64,000 nt of DNA from Nepenthes gracilis (GCA_033239525.1 BSYO01000030.1:4130850-4194849), one strand, 5' to 3'. Numbered from the stretch's first letter, positions 44,519 through 55,921 are shown. Numbers and translations: made by a program. Notes: generated by a model not told the origin, from the letters alone.

Positions 44519-45096
44519 TGATGCGTGCTGAGCTCTGTTTTGGACCGAGGTGAGCTGCTTCAGGATCGCCGAGGTGAGTTGCTACAGTGACGCCGAGGTT
44601 TAAGATACCGAGGTGTGGAATATCACCTCGGTTGTTTAACTGGAATACAGAAAACACAGCAGAGAACACAGCAGAAAGAGAAGCAGAACAGAGAAGGAGT
44701 TCGGCCGAAGGAGGAGAAAATCAGATTGAGAGGGAAGAAGTGAAGACAGGAGAAGAGAATAATCTTTTCTTACCTTCTGTATTCTCACTAAGCCCATTTA
44801 AGGGACGCAGAAGCACACATAAGCAACAGAAATGGGAAATAACAGAATCACATGGCCAGAAAACAGAATGAGAAAAACAGAATTCCACATGTGGTGTGTG
44901 CGATAACAACGACCATGCAAAATTAATAAAAATCCCTAAATTTGGAGGGAAGTCGGATTTGGCGTGAGCTGCGACGGTTATCTCCTGGGTGAAGTGAAGC
45001 TATGGTTGTAACTGCTGTATCCGTGTCCCCATCTTCCACCATTGGTTGTGCCTCCACTGGCTGTGCTGTTGGGCGCTGAGAAATTAGACCTGTACA
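44519..45096 (-). repeat. 5' LTR of chromovirus F
   Basis: 578 bp, differing from 39,364-39,942 at 7 substitutions and one deleted base. It ends gtaca followed by ccggt. Confidence 0.95.
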
Positions 45097-47226
45097 CCGG
45101 TTCACTGTGTTATATAGCCCATTTTTACGAGAAAATTTTACACAATATGGACATTGGTCTTAGATAATTTGTGCCAACATTTGAGCCGGTTCAGTGATCG
45201 GATGGTGGCCGGTTCAGTCTGCCAACACAGACTGCCCATTCGGGTTTCAGCAGAACTGTCCAGGATAGTTCTGCTTTCCTAATTTTTTAATGGTTCAATC
45301 GGGCCTATTTTTGACGGGTTCTTGGAGTCTTCTTGTAGCCAAGGGACATAAATTTAAGAATAATTTTGGTTTAGGGCAGGTCCAAGTCAAAATATTGACC
45401 GGTTCAGACCAAATTCCCAGAACAGATTCTGCATCAGCATCAGCTGATGCAGACAGATTTTGTTCCAACTTTGAGGGCCCGAATCATATTTAATTTGGAT
45501 CCAATTTTTACGAGGTGATACTTTAATATCACCTCCAAGGCCTTAGCTAACTTCTGGCACCGATTTGGCCCATTTTTGGCTCGAGTTGTATTTTATTTAA
45601 AATTATTTTTCCAACTGCTCAAAGAAACAGTTCAGCAAGACCCTTGCTGTTCATGAGTCCGGTTCAGTATCCGACCCATATTTTATTGGGACTCTGGTTT
45701 ACATGGTGATAGTCCACACCTAATACTAGCAAATAGAGTCTGGGTGGACTCCGGATCAATCCATTTTGGGGCGTGTTTGGCTAAATTTCAAAAACTTAAA
45801 TTTCAGCATTAGCAAAACCAGTAAGCTGATTCTGCAGCCGAGTTTGTGTCCGATTTTGAACCCCTTCTTGAACCCTTCAGAGGCTCATTTTTTTCCCACT
45901 TTTACTTCATTAAATAAGGATCATTTGACCAGTTTTGGTCGTTGGAAACTTCGGCCATTTAGTGGTCGATATGAAGCAAACATCAGAAACTGTCACAGCA
46001 GAACCCGATTTTGGACACTATCATGTGTCCAGGGCCGGTTCACCCATTTTTAATTTTTTTCTTGCAACTCCTCATGAATTTATGATAACTAAGGAAGCAT
46101 ATGAAAATATTGGATCAACAATACTCAAGAGAAAGTAGCCAAAAATTGCTCAACAATCAAGGAAAGTGTTGAAGTACACTTGTCAAATTTCAACAATTCC
46201 TCTTTCCTTCTTGCTGTTCCAGATTTCCTTCTCCTTTTCCCCTTACTCTCTCTCAAATTTTTCTCTCAACTTAGCCTCTCCTTTTTCTCCTCATGCGTAC
46301 TTATAATTTTCAGAATTGAGGGGCTGGGTCATCAGCTCAGCTGCCACCTCAAATTTTCCTTTCCTGAATCCCTGCCATGTTGCTAATGGATTGCTGAATC
46401 ACCACTTGATTTGACAGCTACTTACCCTTCCATTTGTTGCTTACCTATTGACAAATTTTTAGCTAATGTGTACTGCCTGTGTCACTCTTAATTTCTTCCC
46501 TAATGTGGCTGTGCATGCTAGTGTCATGTGTGCATATCTGAATTAAATAATTCAGCTGAACTTTTCTTTGCTGCCTCTTGGTTTCCTTCCTCTTTTCCCC
46601 ATTTTTTCCTATTAATATATAATGTATCCTTAATTTACTATATTTTATACTTACTATAGTCCAACATGGAGTGAAAAATCCACCTAATTTCCCTATTGGT
46701 ACAGCTGCCAAATCGAATTTGTCCAAGTCCCCCTCGGTTGCCGAATTTTCCCATTTTGCCTATTATCTTGAAGGATTTAATTTAAGGTATTCGGGTATGT
46801 GTTTGTGGAAATTTAGGACATGGAAGCTTAGTATAAACACTAAAGATCGTCTAGTATTAATTTCGTCCCAAATCAAATTTCTTATCATCTCCCGATTTAC
46901 ATCCCTAGCTTTCGGGTTTGAAGGGAAATTTAAAAGATCGAGTGTCGGGGTTTTGGAAATGACTATATGCGAAGTTAGTCTACCTGACAATGATCAATTG
47001 GGATTATTTACCTCAAAATCCGAATTGCCTAACACATCCAAAATGAATTCCTAGCTTTTAGGTTTAAAACTTAAATTAAAGGAATCGGGCTTGAGTATAC
47101 AATAAAACTAAGGCATAGGGGGCCAGTATATTTGTCAAAGACTATTTTGGATTAATTCCATCATAATCTGAATTACATAAGTTGTCCCAAATTACGTTCC
47201 TGGTTTTCGGGGTTGCGGTCTTTACA
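45097..47226 (-). repeat. right segment of solo LTR E
   Basis: No gene. Contains five ccggttca words (45,186, 45,209, 45,399, 45,659, 46,035) of the seven in this LTR, a pyrimidine-rich stretch with a minus-strand ttataagta TATA candidate near 46,300, and an end gcggtctttaca followed by acttt. Confidence 0.65.
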
Positions 47227-47231
47227 ACTTT

Positions 47232-47970
47232 GCCTACATGTACCCTTCGACGCTCGGTCCTCTTAGAGGACGTCATGGTTCTCATACTTCTGGTCCTAGT
47301 CTATCGATCATTGTTGACTGATGGTAGTCGTTCTTGCTGGAGGAAATCATACCATGTATGCTAAAAATCTCCCTAAGGTTTTTGTGTTCGGCAACGCATG
47401 GGCTGCATAGTAATGGGACCGAGGTTCAAATCCAACTACATATGGGCCGCTCAATAACAGGACTGACATTAAAATCTGACCAAGTATGGGCTGCTCGATA
47501 ACAAGATTGAGGTTTAAATTCAACCGTGTATGGGCCACACAAAAATGGAACTGATGTTCTTTGACTGTTTGTAGGTCGGGTAGCAAATGAGAAGAAGCTC
47601 ACCTAACATAGGGGCAATTTAAGTCTTGGAATTAAAGCAAGTACACAAGTATTCGCATGATTGGTATGGTAAATAAAACAAACAAATAAACATGCTCATA
47701 ATATGCAAGCAATCTGCATGATGCATGTAAGACTTACTTGAGCTTGGTGGGGAATCATCTGTGGCACCTCTCGAGATGTAGGGCACTTTGGGCCCATGGG
47801 TCTAGCCTTCTAATCCAGGGCCATAGATTGTATGCCCCATTCTAGAGGATCCTTGAGGCCAAGAACGGTTCCCATCGGCAGGGGACTTGCCACTCCTGCC
47901 GGTAGTTCCATGTCTGTAGCCTCTACTCTCCGAAAGGTTGGGTCCGCCAAGCTAGGCTAGCATGGCACAA
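47232..47970. other. untranslated region of presumed Tat element
   Basis: Begins with the third unit of the repeat seen at 32,425 (47,251-47,280). Three gggc(c/t)g(c/t)-type atgggctgc words follow at 47,399, 47,448 and 47,487, with a ggttcaaatc/ggtttaaattc companion. No coding frame recognised. Confidence 0.45.
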
Positions 47971-48430
47971 AGGTGATGTCTTCTGGCATGAAACATCATA
48001 AGCAAGGGAGTTGAGGACTCTAACACTCCTGAGGGGGTTCCAACCTACCACTCAACATGCTTGGCATGTAGGCAGCATCATCTGGCATGAAACACTGCAG
48101 GCAAGGAATCAAGGACTCAACCACTCTTAAGGGTGTTCTGGCCTGCTGTCTGGTAGCTATCTAGCTGCCGGATTTAGACATTGGGCTCACATCACCAATA
48201 TGTGACCCGTCTAGACTGAATGGGGGGAGATCTCTCTCGATGAGTGGGCATCATCTTCTGGCGAGGACTGTTGCATGCAAGGAGCTGAGGACTCTACCAC
48301 CCCTGAGGGTGTTACAGCCTGCTGCCTGCCTCACTCAACACGCTAGCAGTATCTTCTAGGGTGAAATGCCGAATGCAAGTGGCTGAGGACCCTGCCAGTC
48401 TTGCTGGTGATCTGACCTACTGCACTGGGA
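47971..48430. repeat. degenerate ~105-bp tandem repeats, four units
   Basis: Units start near 47,971, 48,079, 48,248 and 48,350. Each shows tctggcatgaaac or a variant, a gcaag word, gaggactc, then an actcctgagggtgtt-like block and gcctgct. The second and third are separated by extra sequence. Noncoding. Confidence 0.7.
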
Positions 48431-48985
48431 ACTAGTGAGGCCCTAGGAGCCTGGAAGAGCTCAGAAACAATCCAGGTGGAACACCGAATTAGGACTTCAA
48501 ATGCTAGGCTTTCAATCTGATTTTTCGATGTTGTGATGAGGTGGCGGCCACCAAAGCCTTGTCACAAATGGTAACCTTGATAGATCGGTGAAGCACCTAC
48601 TGGCGTTGCATGAAGCTTCTTCTTGGATAGGAGGCCTCTGGTCATTGCGAGAGTGACTGGGGTTACGTTGCTTTGGACTCAGTCAACCCTCCAGCTGTGG
48701 CTAGGCCGTGTTGCTTATGGCCACTAGATCCTCTAAGGATGCTAGTTTTCTCTGATTGTCTGGAAGTTAGAGTGCAGAGCCCCCAACATTGCACCTTTAG
48801 ATTGGGGCACACAGTCTAGAAGAGGGTTCTCAGTTGAGCAATGAGCATTACACACTTGGGGTTGGTTGCCTATCGGCATAGCTATCTGAGGAGGGGTCAT
48901 CGCCATGGTTAGTACGATGGGTAACGGGTCAAGCATGTCGATCCCCCCATCGTGAGGATAGTGACAATTTCTACATGATCTGTTG
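48431..48985. other. unclassified sequence before LINE G
   Basis: No confident coding or repeat signal. Probably more of the presumed Tat untranslated region. Confidence 0.35.
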
Positions 48986-49480
48986 CTCTGCACAGAGTTG
49001 ATGAGAAGTGTTGCCGCAGGATCGGCCTTTCCAAGTCCCTAAGTCAGTTCAACGAGGCCGCTCGTGAGCAAAGGGCCAAACTCTCTGGGAGGGTCTTCTG
49101 TGTTGCACTTCTCATCCAAGCAAGGGGATGATAGAGAGCCTATCGACACTACGGGAGTCTTCCTTATGATCAGATGGTCTCCTATCATCTCAGGGTGGCA
49201 AAGGAATCACCACTCTATGGTTTTGTCCTTTGCTCTGGGATCGAGTCAAGCTTTCTTTCGAGAGCAGGCCCTATTTCCCGGATCCTCCCGAATATCGAGG
49301 TCATTAGGTAGAGGAGATTTTCTCTTGGCGGGCAGTCTCTTCCTTCGTCTTCTCCCATTCTTGCGCCAATCAATCCTCCGCTTACCATGCTTGAGGGTAG
49401 TAAAAGACGTAGTTCCATCAAATTTGTGCAATCCAATCTAAAAAGTTCAAGGGGGCCTAAAAGAATTTTCCCCATGCTTC
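48986..49480 (+). pseudogene. probable LINE ORF1 C-terminus
   Basis: Serine-rich frame pieces (SLGGSSVLHFSSKQGDD near 49,083; RRFSLGGQSLPSSSPILAP near 49,310; a lysine/arginine/serine end near 49,430) run straight into the start of the LINE endonuclease at 49,490. Position and composition suggest the ORF1 tail of the same LINE; no domain is recognisable. The 5' end of the element is not defined. Confidence 0.4.
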
Positions 49481-49485
49481 CCAAT

Positions 49486-52400
49486 GCCAATGATTAATAT
49501 TGCCTACTAGAATGTGAGGGGGCTTAACAGTAGGGTTAAAGCCTTTGTGGTTGATAATTTTATTAGGTCCTATAATTGTGCCATAATGGGGCTGGTGGAA
49601 ACAAAAGTTAAGGCATGTAATTCTGTTACCATTTCTAGGAAAATTAGACGCCAATGGAATTGGATTATGAATTACTCGGAGAGCTCCAAAGGTAGAATTT
49701 GGGTAGGTTGGGATCCAACATCAATAGATGTTACAATCCTGTCTATTGAAGACCAAGTTATCCATACCAAGATAGCTATTATGGAAAATAATCTACACTA
49801 TCTTCTGTCCTTTGTCTATGGTGCTAATTCGGAGGTGCTAAGATGTGACCTCTGGGATAGCCTTCGATTGAATTGCTCGACCTTTCAAGACCTCCCTTGG
49901 GCAGTGCTTGGTGACTTCAATGCTATCCGATCTTTCTCAGAGAACCGGGGGGTCTTGGAATGCTAGAAGTTCTCTTGATCTGGACAAATGTCTTAGAGAT
50001 TGCGATCGTGAGGATGTCAGTTATTAAGGTATGTTTTATACCTGGAATGATGAGTGAGACCCCCCCCATTCGAATTTCTAGGAAATTGGACAGAGTGGTA
50101 GCTAATGGCTCTTGGTTTGAAAATTCATGGGGACGAGAGCTCTCTTCCCCCCTCCCAGACTCTCTGGTCACTCCCCATACTTATTACTCTCTTCGAAGGC
50201 ACTATCCAGAAAGAAAGGGATGTTTCGGTTCAATAATTTCCTCACTAAGCTCCCAAACTTCCGCCAAGTTGTGGGGGCGGCTTGGAAGGAACAGGTCTGG
50301 GGAGCCCCCATGTATCGGCTTGTAAACAAACTGAAATCTATGAAGCGTTCCCTTAAAACTCTCAATTCACATGTCGGAGATGTCCATAATGAAGTTGAAA
50401 AGGCTAGGATAGCCTTGAATGATATCCAGTCTGGGCAGACTCCTTCGACAAATTGCTCGAAGAAAGTTAATTGTAGAGAAGCCTACTACAAAGCTCTGGC
50501 ACAGGAGCTTGACCTCCTTCAGCAAAAAACTAAGATTGAATGGCTCAGCGATGGAGATTGTTGCACCAGCTTCTTCTTTCATTCCGTTAATGGAAATACT
50601 AAATGCAATAGGAGTTCCCTATTAATAAATGCTGATGATACCCCTACCAGTGGGATTGAGGAGATACACACGCGTTTTGTTGAACACTTCCAACAGGTTC
50701 TTGGAGCTGGACGCACTATAGGATCGGCTGGAAAAGAACACCTTCATCCGTACATTCTTCGCACAATCCCTGATAACTTAAAAGTTCCCCTAACTACCCC
50801 TATTAGTGATGAGGAGATCAAGCATGCCATCTTTTCGATTGGCTATAAGGCCCGGGGTCCAGATGGTTTCTCATCTAGATTCTTCAAGGACACGTGGGAT
50901 ATTGTGGGGGTGTCTGTTATTTGAAGCTCTCAGGATTCCTTCCACAATGGTAAGCTTCTCAAACAAATAAATGCTATCATTATTAACCTTATACCTAAAA
51001 TAACCTCTCCCTGCATGGTGACTGACTACAGGCCTATCTCCTATTGTAATGTCCTATATAAGGCCATTTCCAAAATAATTGCAAATCATCTCAAACCTCT
51101 ATTACCTCATCTGATAGATAAATGTCAAACAGCCTTTGTAGCCGAGCGTCAAATAAGTAATAATATTCTCCTTGCCCAAGAGCTCCTACATAAATATCAC
51201 TTGGATCATGGTCCCCCCAAATGCGCTATGAAAATCGATCTCATGAAAGCCTATGACACTGTGTACTGGGACTTCATTATTACCACTCTTGAGTTAATGG
51301 ACTCCCCCCCCAAATGGTGGCATGGATTCACCAACGTATCACAACTCCCTCCTTCTCTCTCAATATTAATAGTGAGTCAGTTGGTTTCTTCAAAGGAGGT
51401 CAAGGTCTTAAACAAGGCGACCCTCTATCACTATACTTATTCGTTCTCATTATGGAAGTGCTGAATGGCATTGTTGAGGTGAAAGCTAGACACAATGATA
51501 AGTTTCGTTTCCACTGGAAATGTGACATTACCCAAATGGTCATGCTAGCTTTCGCGGATGACTTGCTCCTGTTTGCGAATGCTGACACTACCTCTGTCTG
51601 CATTCTTCAGGAATTCTTTGAGGAATTCAAGATCATCTCTGGTCTGTCTGCTAATAAAAACAAATGTGAGATTTTATCTTGCTCTAAAAATTCTAATCTA
51701 AAACAAAACATCAATAGTATCCTTGATTTTAAAACTGGCACTTTACCTATGAGATACTTAGGTGTTCCGCTCATAACAACTAGGCTTTCGCCTGCAAATT
51801 GCCAACCCCTTATTGATAAAATCCTAAAACGTGTTACATCGTGGAGGAACAGATGGTTATCATTTGGAGGACGTGTCCAACTTATCTCCTCCATTCTCTC
51901 ATCCATCCACTTGTATTGGGCTTCCATCTTCATCTTGCCAACATCGATAATCAAGATTATCAAAAGTTTCCTTAGGAAGTTTTTATGGCATGTTCTATTG
52001 ATGGGAAGACTATTGCCAATGTTGCCTGGGAAGATGTTTGCTATCCGAAGAGTGAAGGTGGGTTGGGTATCAAAAACCTTCTGGCTCATAATAAAGCTCA
52101 AATATGTAAGCTGCTCTGGCGCCTTCTTACCAAAGACTCTGAATCAGTTTGGTCCTTATGGATTCATGCGCACAGAATTAAGGATTGGTATATTTAGACT
52201 TTAAAAGTCCCAGATTCCTCGCCGTGGGGTTGGAAGAAAATCATGAAGCTTCATCCTATGATGAGTCTTCATACCTTATACTCTATTGGGGATGGATCTG
52301 ATACATTTCTTTGGCTTGATAATTGGCATCCGTTTGGTCCTCTGTGGGATAAACCACAGACCGTACCAGGATGGTCAATGGGCTGCCCATGGATTCCAAA

Positions 52401-53108
52401 GTCAAGGTAATTATTCGAAATGATAATTGGCACTGGCCTAACCCAAATGATATGGATGTGTCTCGCATCATGGACAACATGCCCCCTTATTCCCCTAATA
52501 CCAGAACTCAGGACTATATCAGGTGGACTACTAGTCCTGATGGGAAGTTTAATCCTAAATCTACATATCTCCTTTTTCACCCCCCCAAGGAAAAGGTGAT
52601 ATGGGGCCCCCTTGTTTGGGGCTCTTCTCATATCCTAGCCCATACCTTTGTTCTGTGGCTTGTCATTCGTAAACGCTTAAGTACTCTTGATCGTACTCAT
52701 TGTGTCCCTATTGGTTCCAAGACATGTGTCTTATGTAATACTGGGGATGATGACCATGATCACCTATTCTTCAAGTGCCAATTCTCTACTTCCTTATGGA
52801 GTATGCTTCATCGCCAAGCAGGTCTCCAATGGCCTTACCCAGAGTGGAATCACAATATAATATGGGCCGCTAACAAATGGAAAGGAAAGAACCTCAAGGC
52901 TCAATCTTTGCGTCTCACCCTAGCTGCCTCGGCTTACATTATCTGGAAAGAGCACAACCGCCGAATCTTCCAAGATTCCCCCCATCATCATACAGCCCAA
53001 ATATTCACTCATATTTTTGAGGTTGTCCGATGTAGACTCAAGGCCAATCTTTCCGTCTCTACCTGGGTGGATAAAACCATGCTGGATCGTTGGAGCTTAT
53101 CTTCATAA
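49486..53108 (+). pseudogene. LINE ORF2: endonuclease, reverse transcriptase, zf-RVT
   Basis: Endonuclease: INIAY-stop-NVRGLNSR (a TAG where Trp is expected), MGLVETKV and WAVLGDFNAI (49,490-49,930). RT: ARGPDGFSSRFFKDTW, YRPISYCNVLYKAISKIIA, QTAFVAERQISNN, KIDLMKAYDTVYWDF, GGQGLKQGDPLS and the catalytic FADDLLLFANAD (50,850-51,580). Next are LPMRYLGVPL, SFGGRVQL and the zf-RVT domain (WGSSHILAHTFVLWL, CVLCNTGDDDHDHLFFKC; 52,610-52,800) to a stop at 53,108. Frames change near 49,960, 50,920, 51,400 and 52,000-52,370. It is nearly full length in domains but inactive. Related to the 33,137 copy. Confidence 0.94.
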
Positions 53109-53139
53109 ATTGTGCGTAGTCCGCCATTAGTAGCGTACC

Positions 53140-53465
53140 TTGCCAAAAAATAAATAAATAAATTTTGCTACCATTTTTATTTTTATTTTCTTTTCTATTA
53201 TATTTCACCCTTTGTAACGTTCCTAGAGAGAAAAAAATTTGTATCCCTCCTCCTTTGCTTTTATTTTTTATTTTTGTTCACCCTTGTTTTTCTCTCTAAG
53301 AAAAAAAAAATTACTACAATTTTATTTTAATATCTACTATGTTTCACCCTTTGTAGCGTTCCTCGAAAAAAAAAAAAACTCTTATTTGTATCTTTCCTCC
53401 TTTGCTTTTGCTTTTTATTTTTGTTTCATCCCTATTTTGTCTCTCTCCAAAAAAAAAAAAAAAGC
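53140..53465 (+). repeat. LINE tail and ~130-bp tandem duplication with A runs
   Basis: ccaaaaaataaataaataaat (53,142-53,162) resembles a LINE tail. A unit with tttcaccctttgta, cgttcct, a run of A, cctcctttgct, tttttatttttgtt, tctctc and again a run of A appears at 53,206-53,318 and 53,340-53,465. Confidence 0.75.
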
Positions 53466-54262
53466 ATTTGTTGTTATCTTTGGTCCAGTCATATCACTTG
53501 GCCAAGTGGGTCTGGGGCTGCTATGATAGCCAACTAGGGATTATCTCTCTCCATGTCTCTGCTCCTTTTGTTGGACCTCTTTGATGTGGTGGTCCGTTGG
53601 GTCATGTTGGTAGGACTATGTCTTTGCTATTGTTCAGTATGGGGATGCTCCCTTTTCAAAAAAAAAACTATCTGTTCTCCCTCATTTCCGCTGCATTTGG
53701 TCGGCATGGCATCTCGAAAATGCCTATTTTTGACGATTAGGCATTTGATGATTTGGACCAGATTAGTTGCTCTTGGCTGATGTATTTTAAAGCTGCCTGG
53801 TGGCTATTCTGTGGTTTCATGACGTTTTGCCCGCGTGATAGTGCGCTGGTTGGTTGATTTCGTCAGAGTCTTGGTTTGGTCTTCATCATCTTGCTGGAGC
53901 TTGGCCTTGATGAGTTTAGCCTGCTGTTACGGTTGACGACTTTGTTGATACGTTTCGGACTTGTGACGTCTCTGCTCGGGAGTTGGTGGGCGTCTGCTGG
54001 TTTGGAGTGTCTTGCCGGTTTGCAGATGTGGCAGTTTCGAGAGCTGGTTTGCTACTATCATCCTACCAGTGAGCCTTTGGAGTACCTTCTCCTATGTGGT
54101 TCAAAAAAAAATATTCATGATCTGATTCGTGGTGACTGGGGCTTCCCCTAGCGTCTTTGTCCATGTCCATTGTGGGCTTTACCTTCAGAGTTTGAACATT
54201 AGTTCTGTATTCTTTTTTCTTTTCATCAATAAAATTCAATTGATTACCAAAAAAAAAAAAAA
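53466..54262 (+). mobile_element. LINE-like 3' UTR ending in poly(A)
   Basis: T/G-rich noncoding sequence ending atcaataaaattcaattgatt, accaaaa and a run of A (54,248-54,262). Possibly the real 3' end of LINE G or a separate truncated insertion. It lacks the ctccaagt/acttgga stem. No exact TSD found. Confidence 0.55.
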
Positions 54263-54489
54263 GACATTTGTACATATGAGGAAGGAAACCCCAACCGCTA
54301 CTCATCCAAATGAACGCATAGGGTCTAGAATAGCAAACGTATGTTCATCGAAGGCAACTTGTGCATCGCCCTGGCTACCATGGGGTTCATCACCATGGGA
54401 GACGATGTCTTTGTTCAACGTGTAGGTTGGAGTACGAGTATTGACTATACTTGTTTTGTTGTTATCTGGTGGAAAGACTTTTCAATCAT
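54263..54489 (-). other. 5' leader of presumed Tat element
   Basis: Lies between the LINE poly(A) and the primer site. No ORF recognised. Confidence 0.4.
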
Positions 54490-54507
54490 TCCCATAGATG
54501 GCGCCAA
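54490..54507 (-). promoter_or_regulatory. primer binding site of presumed Tat element
   Basis: The minus strand reads tggcgccatctatgggaa directly after the LTR end gcatcat. A tggcgcc start is common in plant non-chromovirus Ty3/gypsy elements. Confidence 0.7.
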
Positions 54508-55921
54508 TGATGCACCTCTAAATCCAAATTGTTGAATAGAATAGGAGTTATTCGATCTCTCCTGATGGGTTGAATTGGAGCTGGTTTGGTCCCCTGTTAT
54601 TTCTAAACTAGATTCTGCATAACACAATAAATAAATAAAAAGTCAGAGGATTAGCGAGACTTATTTCTCGATATATCCTTCGATGTTCAAGTTAAAAATC
54701 TTTTCTAACAAATAGAAAAATATGAGAATGTGAGAGAAATACATAGATGCATGTATTAAAAATTGAGTGTTTGGATGCGCCTGACTGACGGACGACTTAG
54801 AGGAATGAGTGCACCTGGTCAAGAAGCAGTTTGGAAATGCACTTCACTGAGAGGTGGCTTTGAGGGACACCTGATTGACGGGTGCGCCTGATTGAGGGGC
54901 GGCTTAGAGGGATGAGTGTGCTTGGACAGGGGACGACTTTGAGATACGCTCGACTAAGGGGTAGTTTAGAGGTGCGACCAACTAAGGGATGGCTTAGACG
55001 TATACCCGATTGAGCAACGACTTAAAGAGATGGAGGATGAGGCTCTAGTGAGGGTGCTCGTTAAACTCTTCTTCGATTGCTAGTAGAGGTGCTCCCTTTG
55101 CCTTTCTACGTGAGTCGGCCTCACTAGCGAAGCAGTGTGGGAGACTGGCACCTGTGTAAGTACAAGCCTGGATCGAAGAGTTGCCCTTAAAGTCGAGGAT
55201 GCTTCTATCCCTGAATAGCCCTCAAGTGAAATGAGAAAAGAGAGAGAGAGTATGCTCTAGATGCTCGGGCATGGTCTCACCATCTTCATGGAATTGGCTT
55301 TTCCTTGGTTGGAAGGCAGGAAGCCCCCCTTTTGTCATTTCTCTTTTCCTTGAACTTTTAGCCACCAGAATCCCCCCTTTCTCTTCTAAGGAAGGGAGGT
55401 ATTTCTAGGGTGAGAGCATTGGTTTAGCCTAGCTTGGGCACCAAGGCTAGTGACAACTTCTCGAAAGGTCATGGGGACTGATTATGACAACTGTTACTAG
55501 CTACCCAAATTCATTCCTTTCTCAATATGATTCTGGAGGTTTCCGTTATGGTAGTTGCCTTTTTTGGAGATTCGCTAAGTCCATATTGTCGCTCTGGGGA
55601 GATTTTCTATTCTAGTGATATTCTAGGAATATTTACTAAGTCGTAGAGGACTGTTATGGCAAATACCGCTGCCGTGCTCATGCTAAGATGTCTGCCGATG
55701 AACTGGCGATACTAGGATGTGCGCTTGTTGGCCGCATTCGATGGGCTACTCTACCAGTTCATATCTCGATGGGTGGTCTTAGGCCACGTGATTTTAGACA
55801 TTGAGCTGTGGGGACCTTCTCTTAGGATGTGACTTTCGGACTATTCTCCCAACGTGGATTTGGATCACAGTTCGGTTCATAGGTGATGGACCCATCCCTT
55901 TACATGCTCCCCATTAGAACA
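54508..55921 (-). mobile_element. Tat-type LTR (copy b), 5' LTR
   Basis: Plus-strand ends tgatgcacctctaaatcc and cattagaaca, 1,414 bp. It shares its first about 450 bp of landmarks with 30,275 and its start with 59,446. The adjoining primer site makes it a 5' LTR of a minus-strand element. A set of degenerate gaggggcggctt/gacgactt words (54,786-55,025) is a local minisatellite-like feature also seen in copy a. Confidence 0.7.

Larger units (their letters stand above)
39364..45096 (-). mobile_element. nearly intact chromovirus F (Reina/CRM-like Ty3/gypsy)
   Basis: 5,733 bp with LTRs at 39,364-39,942 and 44,519-45,096, ends tgatgc and gtaaca/gtaca, and ccggt on both flanks (39,359-39,363 and 45,097-45,101). 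gag, protease, RT, RNase H, integrase and a chromodomain follow in order on the minus strand with only a few lesions. I count 7 substitutions and one indel between the LTRs, about 1.2 percent, so it is the youngest LTR element here. Short LTRs and the chromodomain with the LEDKVIFDGDGNV tail fit Reina- or CRM-like chromoviruses; exact clade not certain. Confidence 0.95.
32630..47226 (-). mobile_element. solo LTR E, Tekay-like, about 3.5 kb, heavily nested
   Basis: Left end tgtgacgtccc at 32,630, right end gcggtctttaca at 47,226, with acttt on both sides (32,625-32,629 and 47,227-47,231). Without the LINE stack (33,137-38,458) and the chromovirus (39,364-45,096) it is about 3.5 kb. The minus orientation is shown by agtaagccaaatgctcagca (33,023), matching the reverse complement of the ggctcactc block of element C, by a gggaccaggggcc segment at 38,481 matching the reverse of element C's ggtccacaaag region, and by a TATA-like word on the minus strand near 46,300 beside a pyrimidine-rich leader. 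No internal region is present. Confidence 0.75.

Noticed and set aside
47971..48430. Possible CRISPR-like spaced repeats
   Set aside because: Repeats are degenerate, about 105 bp, contiguous with no unique spacers of fixed size, in a plant nuclear context.
48960..48985. gacaatttctacatgat as a 5' TSD of LINE G matching gacatttgtacatatgag after its poly(A)
   Set aside because: Similarity is imperfect with several mismatches and indels, too weak to define the LINE 5' end.
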